Below are positions 6,547 through 12,239 of a stretch of DNA of 12,239 bases, piece by piece (the first letter of the stretch is position 1; the number at the start of each line of letters is the position of its first letter). Below the pieces are notes generated by a model. That model searched no databases. It saw nothing but the letters and a program-made list of their open reading frames with translations, and was not told the DNA's origin. A program made the position numbers and the translations under genes. This stretch comes from Caryophanales bacterium (GTDB taxonomy: Bacteria; Bacillota_I; Bacilli_A; RFN20; JAISJY01), in the NCBI GenBank assembly GCA_031261365.1, contig JAISJY010000137.1, positions 1-12,239 on the forward strand, given 5' to 3'.

Positions 6547-8294
6547 TAAATAAAGATGTCTCCCATTAAATCAGCTATTTTTTTGCTGTTTTTATCTAAA
6601 ATAACGGGAACTATAATTGGTTTTCTTTTTATTTTTGATTCAAAAACATCATCTAAAGTAGTTGTTATAACTTCTTTTAATTGTTTGAAAGTTGTTTTAC
6701 CTCTTAAAGCATTTCTTAATCTAGTAGTAACTAAATCTTGAGCATATTTTAATATTTCTATTTCATTATCTGTGACAATAAAACCGTGTTGTACCAAAGT
6801 CGGATTTAAAATTAATTCATTAGAAGAAGCATTAATAACTAAAACACAGCCAACTACTCCATCATCACCTAATTTCTTTCTGTCTTCAATAACATCTTTG
6901 CTTATTTCAGTGATAATTGTTTTACCATCAACATAGACATCTACAGGTTTTGGTTGAACATATTCTGGTTCATAATAAGCATTCCCATCTTTTAAAACAA
7001 CCGCATCTCCATTGACACAAACAAAAGTATTGTTTTTAGGAACACCAACTAAATTGGCTAATCTTTCATGAAGTTTTAACATTCTATACTCTCCATGAAT
7101 TGGCATAAAGTATTTAGGCTTAGCTAATTTTAATAATAATTTTAATTCTTCTTGATAAGCATGTCCTGAAGCGTGTAAATTAGAAATAGAGGAACTAGTT
7201 AAAACATCAGCATTAGCCTTTGTTAAAGTATTAACCATTTGATTAATTGCTAAACCATTACCTGGAATAGGAGAAGAAGAAAAGATAACGGTATCTTTGT
7301 ATTTTATTTTTATATATTTATGTTCACCAGAAGCAATTCTAGATAAGGCAGCGGCAGGTTCTCCTTGGCTACCTGTACATAAAATTAAGATTTCATTATC
7401 AGGGTAAGCACCTAACTTTGAATAATCTATTAAAGAAGAATCTGGACATTTAATATAACCCATTTTACGAGCCACTGCCACAGTTTTCTCCATACTCCGA
7501 CCATCAACATATATCTTTCTATTACTATTAATCGCGGATTGAATGATTTGTTGTATTCTATAAACATTACTAGCAAAGGTTACAATTAATATTCTTCCTT
7601 TAGTTTCCCGACATAATATCTTTAATTCATCGGCAACTGCTTTTTCACTTCTACTATTACCAGCTTGTTCAGCATTAGTAGAATCGGCTAATAATAATGT
7701 TATACCTTCTTCACCCCATCTAGCTAATTTAGCTAACTCTATATCATTTCCAATAGGTGATAAATCTACTTTAAAATCACCTGTAGTTAAAATGGTTCCA
7801 TTAGGTGTTTTGAATCTAACCCCAAAGGAATCTGGAGTAGAGTGGGTCATTTCAATAAAGTCTATTTTAACCTCTCCAAAAATAATAGGTGCCATATCGG
7901 CTGTTGCTTCTAGAAAGTTAGGGCTTTCTGTCGTTTTAGCATCAATTAATTTCTCTTGAATTAAAATAGAAGCAAATCTAGGAGCAATAATTAGAGGAAT
8001 ATATACTTGTTGTAATAAAAAAGGAATACCTCCAATGTGGTCTTCATGTCCGTGTGTGATGATTAAGGCTTTGATTTTACTTTGATTTTGTTTTAAGTAA
8101 GTGAAATCGGGAATAATATAATCTATTTTCCCCATATTCTCTAAAAAGACACCAGGAAATCTAACTCCTGAATCAATTATAAAGAGAGAATCTTGGTATT
8201 GAACACAATACATATTCTTTCCAACCTCTCCTAAACCACCTAAAGCAAAGACCAATGTTTCTGAACTTATTTTATTTATACTGTTTTCTATCAT
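6546..8294 (-). CDS. rnj: Ribonuclease J (J1-like)
   Basis: RNase J is a metallo-beta-lactamase/beta-CASP nuclease with 5'-3' exonuclease and endonuclease activity, central to mRNA decay and rRNA maturation in Gram-positive bacteria. The 582-residue protein (J1 is about 555) has the metal motif HGHEDH (81-86), H151 in THSTPDS, D173 in TGDFKVD, the beta-CASP part with LCTGSQGEP and FSSSPIPGN, HASGH (374-378) and H400 in MPIHGEYR, then a C-terminal domain. The N-terminal ALGGLGEVGKN confirms this ATG. There is no Shine-Dalgarno site, and the -10 box ends only 9 bases upstream, so the mRNA is probably leaderless. It is first in a pair with maf. Closeness to J1 rather than J2 is a judgement by eye. 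Confidence 0.96.
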   Translation of the reverse strand: MIENSINKISSETLVFALGGLGEVGKNMYCVQYQDSLFIIDSGVRFPGVFLENMGKIDYIIPDFTYLKQNQSKIKALIITHGHEDHIGGIPFLLQQVYIPLIIAPRFASILIQEKLIDAKTTESPNFLEATADMAPIIFGEVKIDFIEMTHSTPDSFGVRFKTPNGTILTTGDFKVDLSPIGNDIELAKLARWGEEGITLLLADSTNAEQAGNSRSEKAVADELKILCRETKGRILIVTFASNVYRIQQIIQSAINSNRKIYVDGRSMEKTVAVARKMGYIKCPDSSLIDYSKLGAYPDNEILILCTGSQGEPAAALSRIASGEHKYIKIKYKDTVIFSSSPIPGNGLAINQMVNTLTKANADVLTSSSISNLHASGHAYQEELKLLLKLAKPKYFMPIHGEYRMLKLHERLANLVGVPKNNTFVCVNGDAVVLKDGNAYYEPEYVQPKPVDVYVDGKTIITEISKDVIEDRKKLGDDGVVGCVLVINASSNELILNPTLVQHGFIVTDNEIEILKYAQDLVTTRLRNALRGKTTFKQLKEVITTTLDDVFESKIKRKPIIVPVILDKNSKKIADLMGDIFI

Positions 8295-8303
8295 ATATCA
8301 TTA

Positions 8304-8332
8304 ATTATAGCATACTAATTATTTTCTGTCAC
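8304..8332 (-). promoter_or_regulatory. rnj promoter giving a near-leaderless mRNA
   Basis: On the - strand GTGACA (8332-8327, 5 of 6), a 17-base spacer and TATAAT (8309-8304, perfect) preceded by the extended element TGC form one of the best promoters in the window. The -10 ends 9 bases before the ATG, so transcription should start about 1-4 bases ahead of it. The -35 lies 10 bases from that of the divergent tRNA-Cys promoter. Confidence 0.7.
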
Positions 8333-8342
8333 TTAAAAAACA

Positions 8343-8371
8343 TTGAAAATATTTAATAATAATGATATACT
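8343..8371 (+). promoter_or_regulatory. tRNA-Cys promoter
   Basis: TTGAAA (8343-8348), a 17-base spacer and TATACT (8366-8371) with an extended TGA in front. Transcription would start near 8378, a few bases before the mature tRNA at 8382. Confidence 0.7.
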
Positions 8372-8381
8372 AATTTAGCAC

Positions 8382-8457
8382 GGTTCCTTAGTCAAGTTGG
8401 TTAAGGCAGCGGTTTGCAAAACCGTCATCAACAGTTCGAATCTGTTAGGAACCTCCA
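8382..8457 (+). tRNA. tRNA-Cys (anticodon GCA), CCA encoded
   Basis: The cloverleaf can be drawn fully. The acceptor stem GGTTCCT (8382-8388) pairs with AGGAACC (8447-8453). The D stem is GTC/GGC. The anticodon stem is 8409-8413 with 8421-8425 around loop TTGCAAA, anticodon GCA at 8416-8418. The T stem AACAG/CTGTT encloses TTCGAAT. Base 73 is T, the known identity base of tRNA-Cys, and CCA (8455-8457) is encoded. Its 3' end is where the mobile element begins. Confidence 0.97.
8435..8457 (+). other. Putative attachment site (attL) at the 3' end of tRNA-Cys
   Basis: A tyrosine integrase gene ends 25 bases beyond the tRNA and points toward it, the usual layout of elements that insert at tRNA 3' ends and restore the tRNA sequence. 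The core would lie in the T loop to acceptor region. Its true length cannot be set, because the matching copy (attR) is outside the window. Confidence 0.45.
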
Positions 8458-8458
8458 C

Positions 8459-8473
8459 TTATACTTCGTATAA
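8459..8473. repeat. Short inverted repeat beside tRNA-Cys
   Basis: TTATAC and GTATAA pair perfectly around TTC, directly after the tRNA CCA end. It could aid 3' processing, or be an integrase or excision-factor site at the element border. The sequence alone does not decide. Confidence 0.4.
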
Positions 8474-8500
8474 AAATAGGGCTAAATACCCTGTTTTTTT
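8472..8500. terminator. Bidirectional intrinsic terminator shared by tRNA-Cys and int
   Basis: AAAAATAGGG (8472-8481) pairs with CCCTGTTTTT (8489-8498), one G-T wobble, around a 7-base loop. A run of seven T follows on the + strand and one of five on the - strand. It can end tRNA-Cys transcripts from the left and int transcripts from the right. The TAG stop of int (8484-8482) lies inside the loop. Confidence 0.75.
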
Positions 8501-9600
8501 GTTGTTTTTCTGGCTTTTAACTTTTTTGGTTCGTACCACTCTTTTTTTTCATTGAGAATATCAAGTATATTGACAATGTTTATTTGCTGAGATACATTGC
8601 TATGAATATAATGAAATGACATACTTTCTCTACTGTGTCCTACTCTTTTTCCAATAGCTGCAACATTAACTCCAAGTTCCTGAAGCATTGTTATATGACT
8701 GTGTCTAAAGTCATGTAATCTTATTGGAACAATATTAGCTTTTTTACAGTATTCATTTTTCTTCCTGGTTATTGTTGTTCCTGATAAATGTTTTCCATTA
8801 GCTTCAAATAAATATCCTTCTTTTCTTTCTCCTACTGCAGATAATACTACTTGATAAGTATAATCATCTAATAAGATATATCTATAAGCATTGGCTGTTT
8901 TAGGTGGTAAGAAGAGAACTGAACCATCACCACTTTTATTGGTTAGCGTTTTATTTACATTTATTGTTCTTTTTTCTTTATTAAAATCAGATATTTGTAA
9001 TGCTTGTAATTCTCCTATTCTTAATCCAGTGAAAAACAATGTTTTATATGCTTTTCCATAAATACTACTTTCAGGAACTACACTTATAAATTGATTAAAC
9101 TCTTTAATAGTCCAAACAGTAGCTTCTTTTACTATTGTATTATCTTTATATATATCTATCTTTCTATAGACATTATAGTTTAAATCATAATAGAGATTTC
9201 CATATTCAAGCATTGCCTTTAATAACTTAATAATTCTATTTACATATAATGTTGTAAATGTTTCTGTAGAAGCTAATAATTTCTTTTTCCATTCATTAAC
9301 AAAATCTATAGTTATATCTTCTAAATATGTTTTATCAAAATATGGTATTATGTATTTTTTAATAGTATATTTCCTGGTCATTAAAGATGTTGGTTTTAAT
9401 ATTGATTTAATATGTTCTAAATATGCTTCAATTAAACTTTGAAACTTTACTGGGTTTACTTTTGTTAATACTTCTTGTTTTGCAAACTGTTCTGCAAAGA
9501 TAGCTTCCATTCTGGTATTAAATCTTTTACTAAAAACTTTATCATTTACTTTAAAATGATAATAATACTTTTTTGTTAAGCTATCTTTGTATACAGCCAC
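8482..9600 (-). CDS. int: Tyrosine recombinase integrase (Int family)
   Basis: This 372-residue integrase should insert and, with help, excise the element at tRNA-Cys. Domains: an Arm/AP2-like DNA-binding domain (about 1-43, starting AVYKD with aromatic strands KYYYHFKV), a SAM-like core-binding domain (about 52-150) and the catalytic domain (about 160-340). The catalytic set is complete: R194 in TGLRIGEL, K234 in PPKT, H296 and R299 in HDFRH, H322 in VGHSR, and nucleophile Y331 in FHYIHS. It starts with GTG, preceded by GAAAGG at a suitable distance; AVYKD at the very N-terminus supports this start. It ends inside a terminator next to the tRNA. The lysine-rich tail (359-370) is extra. Family certain; target inferred from position. 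Confidence 0.96.
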   Translation of the reverse strand: MAVYKDSLTKKYYYHFKVNDKVFSKRFNTRMEAIFAEQFAKQEVLTKVNPVKFQSLIEAYLEHIKSILKPTSLMTRKYTIKKYIIPYFDKTYLEDITIDFVNEWKKKLLASTETFTTLYVNRIIKLLKAMLEYGNLYYDLNYNVYRKIDIYKDNTIVKEATVWTIKEFNQFISVVPESSIYGKAYKTLFFTGLRIGELQALQISDFNKEKRTINVNKTLTNKSGDGSVLFLPPKTANAYRYILLDDYTYQVVLSAVGERKEGYLFEANGKHLSGTTITRKKNEYCKKANIVPIRLHDFRHSHITMLQELGVNVAAIGKRVGHSRESMSFHYIHSNVSQQINIVNILDILNEKKEWYEPKKLKARKTTKKQGI

Positions 9601-9623
9601 TTTTTACCTTTCTTTCTTTTAAA

Positions 9624-9639
9624 GGTCAATCGTTTGACC
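9624..9639. repeat. Inverted repeat before int
   Basis: GGTCAA and TTGACC, a perfect 6-base pairing around TCGT, lie 24 bases upstream of the int start codon. It may be an operator or a short hairpin in the int leader; the run of T needed for a clear terminator is missing. Confidence 0.45.
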
Positions 9640-9668
9640 CTACATATCTATAGAAGCGATAATTAGCA

Positions 9669-9714
9669 AACAGTATCAATAAAACTGTTAACAAATAACA
9701 AATAATAATTATTA
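9669..9714. repeat. Two further inverted repeats between rep and int
   Basis: AACAGT (9669-9674) and ACTGTT (9684-9689) form an inverted repeat with a 9-base spacer. TAATAATTATTA (9703-9714) is a perfect 12-base palindrome just after the rep stop. With the repeat at 9624-9639, three dyads fill the 122-base gap between rep and int. They could be sites for an excision factor or a repressor; AT-rich DNA makes the last one weak evidence. Confidence 0.35.
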
Positions 9715-9722
9715 GCCACATA

Positions 9723-11201
9723 TTAATCAGTTAAGCCATATTCTTTAGATACTTCTTCTAATGGTTCACCAAATAGAGCATCTTCAATTAATCTTTGTAC
9801 TGTATTTATTATTTCTTGGGTTACTTCTGTTCCATTACAAGCGTTTGATATAGCAGATTTATCTTTATTATCTAAAGAGTTTTCTTTGAACCATATTAAG
9901 ATACATGTAGCAGTGAATCTATCTACAGTTATCGTTTTAGATTTCAAGTATTCTTCTATTAAAAACTTTAATGTAAATCTTGGCATACTATGACAGAACC
10001 ATTTTCTTTTTTGTTTTTGTGTAGATTCTAACTTAGCTTGATTTTTTAATTTAACTCTTTCAACAGCTTGTTTCAGATAAACCCATTTAAACCAGGTTTC
10101 TCTTCTGGAAAGATTACTATCTTTGCTTTCTTCTTTAATATCAATATAAGAGAATAAATAGTCTTTCATAAAATCTTTTAAATTAAAACCGAGCAGATGT
10201 AGTTTTTTAGTATAACCTTTAGCAGATTCTTTTAAGGGATTATCTATTTCAACAGCATTAGCTTTATTATCAAGTATAGTGTTTTTATCGTCTAAATCTT
10301 TTATAGTTCCTGTTAAAAAGCATAATAGAGTAAATGCTGTTTCTGCTCTGACACGCATTTCATACCGAACCCAACTTTCACGACCTGTAAAAGTTCCTTT
10401 GTGACTTTCTTGTTCTACTTTCTTATCATAGATACATAATGATAATTCAGAGTTTACAGAACCTATATCAATTGTTCTTCCTTTAGGGTCTCCTTTTTTC
10501 TTCCTGGAATTAGTTATTTTATAACACTGATTAGAACAGATATAGATTTCTCTGTCTATTTTAGATTCTAATTCACTAAAGTTTATTATTCCTTGGAAGT
10601 CATCATAGGCAATATCTATTCTGGTTGGTTTGAAATTATGTTCTCTGAAGAAACAAAATAAGAAGTAATAACCAAAATTAACATCTATATTATTCCTGAT
10701 TAATCTTTCTTCAAATAATCTACAAGCGGAACCGCTCATTTCAAAACAAGCTATCATATTGTCAAAATTATCTTTAGCACTTGGATTATTATAATAAACA
10801 AAAGTATTTTCATCAAAGATAAAGATATTTTTATAGCCATTTCTATTAAACTCTAAATTATCATATTTTGTAGAATCTAAATATAATAATTCTAATAATG
10901 GCTGTAAAAAAGTAATAAAATCTCTTTCATCTTTTCTTGAAGACATTTTCTCACCTACTTCATTGTTTCCATATTCATCTGTGTTTTCTTTTTTGTCTGT
11001 CTCTGGTTGAATAAATGTAAATGTTAACCAATCGATACAAATATTGTTCTCTTTTTCACTAAAAAACGGATCTAAACTGTTCTTTAAATCATAAACTGCA
11101 TTTATACACTCTAATCTACTTTCAAAACCTCTTCGCTTATAAGTTACTCCTTCTTGCTGAAACTGGTAGAAATATGTACCATTTACATCCTTATAAACCA
11201 T
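9723..11201 (-). CDS. Rep_trans/MobT-family replication initiator or relaxase with an N-terminal Arm/AP2-like domain
   Basis: Proteins of this family nick one DNA strand at an origin and start rolling-circle replication or conjugative transfer. From the ATG at 11201 the protein has 492 residues. AAGGAG lies 5 bases ahead of that ATG. A longer frame opens at 11345, but its first 48 residues come from the origin region and read as low-complexity KRK-rich sequence, so I reject it. Residues 1-45 look like an integrase Arm/AP2 domain (MVYKD, YFYQF, YKRRGF). Family motifs follow: IDWLTFTF (56-63), MSGSACRLFE (155-164), RIDIAYDDF (194-202), IGSVNSELSLCIYDKKVEQE (246-265) and RYEMRVRAE (279-287). The C-terminal third is not recognised. 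Upstream lies a probable nick site. Whether it serves a phage, a plasmid-like cycle or conjugation is open. Confidence 0.88.
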   Translation of the reverse strand: MVYKDVNGTYFYQFQQEGVTYKRRGFESRLECINAVYDLKNSLDPFFSEKENNICIDWLTFTFIQPETDKKENTDEYGNNEVGEKMSSRKDERDFITFLQPLLELLYLDSTKYDNLEFNRNGYKNIFIFDENTFVYYNNPSAKDNFDNMIACFEMSGSACRLFEERLIRNNIDVNFGYYFLFCFFREHNFKPTRIDIAYDDFQGIINFSELESKIDREIYICSNQCYKITNSRKKKGDPKGRTIDIGSVNSELSLCIYDKKVEQESHKGTFTGRESWVRYEMRVRAETAFTLLCFLTGTIKDLDDKNTILDNKANAVEIDNPLKESAKGYTKKLHLLGFNLKDFMKDYLFSYIDIKEESKDSNLSRRETWFKWVYLKQAVERVKLKNQAKLESTQKQKRKWFCHSMPRFTLKFLIEEYLKSKTITVDRFTATCILIWFKENSLDNKDKSAISNACNGTEVTQEIINTVQRLIEDALFGEPLEEVSKEYGLTD

Positions 11202-11213
11202 AAACTCTCCTTC
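11199..11213 (-). promoter_or_regulatory. Ribosome binding site that sets the rep start
   Basis: On the - strand GGAAGGAG followed by AGTTT and ATG is the best Shine-Dalgarno site in the element. It decides for a start at 11201 instead of the farther ATG at 11345, which lies within the origin repeat. Confidence 0.8.
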
Positions 11214-11260
11214 CTTAATAACATCTTTTTTCACCTTTCTTTTTTCCTTTCTTTCTTTCT

Positions 11261-11283
11261 GGTAGACATTTTTTAGGTCTGCC
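11261..11283. repeat. Stem-loop in the rep leader
   Basis: GGTAGAC (11261-11267) and GTCTGCC (11277-11283) pair over 7 positions, with one G-T pair, around a 9-base loop rich in T. It lies between the origin repeats and the rep ribosome binding site and could control rep expression or be part of the origin. Confidence 0.4.
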
Positions 11284-11328
11284 AATTTTATATACTTTAG
11301 TATATACCTATCATATTTGTGTATTAGT

Positions 11329-11352
11329 TGGGGGGCTGTTAGCAAACCCCCA
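11329..11352 (-). other. Putative nick site / origin (dso or oriT) of the element
   Basis: On the - strand TGGGGG and CCCCCA form an inverted repeat around a 12-base loop that contains GCTAACA. As I recall it, oriT of ICEBs1 has the same design: runs of C and G flanking GCTAACA, nicked by the related relaxase NicK. Position fits too, directly upstream of the initiator and after the ATPase gene, where oriT lies in Tn916-like elements. The exact cut position cannot be seen. Confidence 0.65.
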
Positions 11353-11399
11353 CTGTGCGAACGGCGGTGCCGTTCTTAGGTTCGTGGTGGTTTACTAAC
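11338..11399. repeat. Long imperfect inverted repeat with an inner hairpin, upstream of rep
   Basis: The arms 11338-11353 and 11384-11399 pair at 14 of 16 positions. Inside lies a perfect 7-base hairpin, GAACGGC-GGT-GCCGTTC (11359-11375). The left arm shares its C run with the putative nick-site repeat, so the two folds exclude each other. Such structures occur in double- and single-strand origins of rolling-circle replicons. The GC content is far above that of the surroundings. The right arm touches the stop codon of the ATPase gene. Confidence 0.7.
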
Positions 11400-12238
11400 T
11401 AGTTAAAGAAATCGTCTTCTTCTCCCGGAGAATTATTAATCGGTTCAATATCTGCATAAAAATAACTATGCTGCTTAGCTAATTCTGATTGACTGGCTCG
11501 TACTGTTTTATAACTGTCTAAGTCAGCAAAGCCAAACACAGCTTCAGAATATTGTTTTTCTTGTAAATCAGATAAAGCATCTGTTACATACCTTTGGGAA
11601 TATATCTTTTTATTAGCCAGAAAGTAAGCAACATTATCGGTGTTCTTTTCTCCCTGGAATATTTGTAGTCTCATTTTCTCATAACCAAAAGTATTTATGG
11701 TTCTTTCTAAACTCCTCGAGGCAACACCAGCTAAAGCACTAATCAAATATATGAAGAGTGTTCCATCTGATCGAACAGCTCTGAACCTATAATAATATTG
11801 TTCCCAGAAGCTTATTATTCTTTGTTGGATCCAAGGAATAATCCAATATGGTCCTAAAGCAAGATTAAACTCTTTTTCTTTTCTATCGATGTAAAGTGTT
11901 ACTTCATTGATTTCTCTTAAATCAGCATTTAAAGACATAGCTCTTTGATCATCCATGAATATCTTGATGAAACACCTATGTCTGATAGTGTTGAAATGTC
12001 TTGCCATTTTAACAAAATTATTGAAGCCATCGTTGAATTGATTAGCGACATCTATTTTCTTATTAACTAGTTGGGAAGTTAATTGATTTAATCTTTCCTT
12101 TCCGATTTCAGTGATGGGGATGACACCTCCATCAAAACATGAAGCTAATTCATTATTAGATACTACTTTTTTACTTAATCTTAAAATATCAAAATCAAGT
12201 ATTTTGGAATAACTCGAGGTGTATATTACTGGTGGTAT
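11399..12238 (-). CDS. Zot/HerA-FtsK-like ATPase, C-terminal part (5' end outside window)
   Basis: The frame is open to the right edge, so this is the last 280 residues of a longer protein; the ATG at 12007 is internal. Two segments look like the end of a P-loop DNA-pumping ATPase. VIPITEIGKER resembles a Walker B strand with T-E in place of D-E. Downstream, FVKMARHFNTIRHR leads into IKIFMDDQRAMSLNADLREI, which resembles the strand and polar sensor motif before the IR of Zot and FtsK/HerA proteins. The Walker A motif would lie off the edge. No clear membrane segment follows, unlike classic Zot; a mildly hydrophobic stretch TLFIYLISALAGVA is too short. The end PGEEDDFFN is acidic. It could package or export phage DNA, or be a conjugative coupling protein. 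The assignment is by eye and tentative. Confidence 0.5.
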   Translation of the reverse strand: MPPVIYTSSYSKILDFDILRLSKKVVSNNELASCFDGGVIPITEIGKERLNQLTSQLVNKKIDVANQFNDGFNNFVKMARHFNTIRHRCFIKIFMDDQRAMSLNADLREINEVTLYIDRKEKEFNLALGPYWIIPWIQQRIISFWEQYYYRFRAVRSDGTLFIYLISALAGVASRSLERTINTFGYEKMRLQIFQGEKNTDNVAYFLANKKIYSQRYVTDALSDLQEKQYSEAVFGFADLDSYKTVRASQSELAKQHSYFYADIEPINNSPGEEDDFFN

Positions 12239-12239
12239 T

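Larger units (their letters stand above)
8458..12239. mobile_element. Integrated mobile element in tRNA-Cys (one end; continues past the window)
   Basis: The stretch right of tRNA-Cys holds a tyrosine integrase, a Rep_trans/MobT initiator, a structured origin-like region and a Zot/HerA-FtsK-like ATPase, all on the - strand and unlike the housekeeping genes to the left. Rep_trans plus such an ATPase occurs in filamentous phages (with Zot) and in conjugative or mobilizable elements (with an FtsK-type coupling protein). No coat, secretion, partition or cargo gene is visible here. The left limit is inferred from the tRNA end; the right limit is not in the window. Confidence 0.8.

Noticed and set aside
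6556..6741. 61-codon + strand frame
   Set aside because: It lies inside rnj on the opposite strand and has no own ribosome binding site or neighbour.
11202..11345. 48-residue N-terminal extension of the initiator from the ATG at 11345
   Set aside because: It would code through the origin repeat and is KRK-rich filler; a far better ribosome binding site serves the ATG at 11201.
12005..12007. ATG at 12007 as the start of the ATPase gene
   Set aside because: The frame stays open upstream to the window edge with protein-like sequence, including a Walker B-like strand, so this methionine is internal.

Overview
The window is AT-rich DNA from a low-GC bacterium. Gene content and protein style (RNase J, a Bacillus-type Xpt, a YjbK-type CYTH protein, Shine-Dalgarno sites of AGGAGG type) point to Bacillota/Mycoplasmatota, perhaps an uncultured relative of the Erysipelotrichales/RF39/Acholeplasma group; the lineage is inference. 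The standard code fits: every tryptophan is TGG, no gene is broken by an in-frame TGA, and xpt ends in TGA.

Positions 1-8457 look like chromosomal core. First come two tandem + strand genes for cyclic-di-GMP EAL proteins: the C-terminal part of one that runs off the left edge, then a membrane-anchored protein with a degenerate GGDEF domain and an EAL domain with an altered loop 6. They meet, end to end, a convergent CYTH-domain gene. A tight xpt-pnp-guaA operon follows (overlaps of 4 and 13 bases). Its three enzymes can take xanthosine to xanthine, XMP and GMP. Next is a small membrane protein with a PTS EIIB-like domain that has lost the phosphorylated cysteine. Its end overlaps a convergent rnj-maf pair on the - strand (RNase J and a Maf nucleotide pyrophosphatase). 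tRNA-Cys(GCA) is divergent from rnj.

From just behind tRNA-Cys to the right edge lies the end of an integrated mobile element, all on the - strand: (off window) - Zot/HerA-FtsK-like ATPase - putative origin - Rep_trans/MobT-type initiator or relaxase - tyrosine integrase - tRNA-Cys. This is the usual layout of an element inserted at a tRNA 3' end, with the integrase next to the attachment site. The initiator starts with a short Arm/AP2-like DNA-binding domain that resembles the N-terminus of the element's own integrase. A G/C-rich inverted repeat around GCTAACA, just upstream of the initiator, looks like the nick region of the ICEBs1/Tn916 group. Whether the element is an integrated filamentous phage, an integrative conjugative or mobilizable element, or a hybrid cannot be settled here, because its other end is outside the window.

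Two core genes, rnj and the CYTH gene, have -10 boxes so close to their ATG, and no Shine-Dalgarno site, that their mRNAs are probably leaderless.
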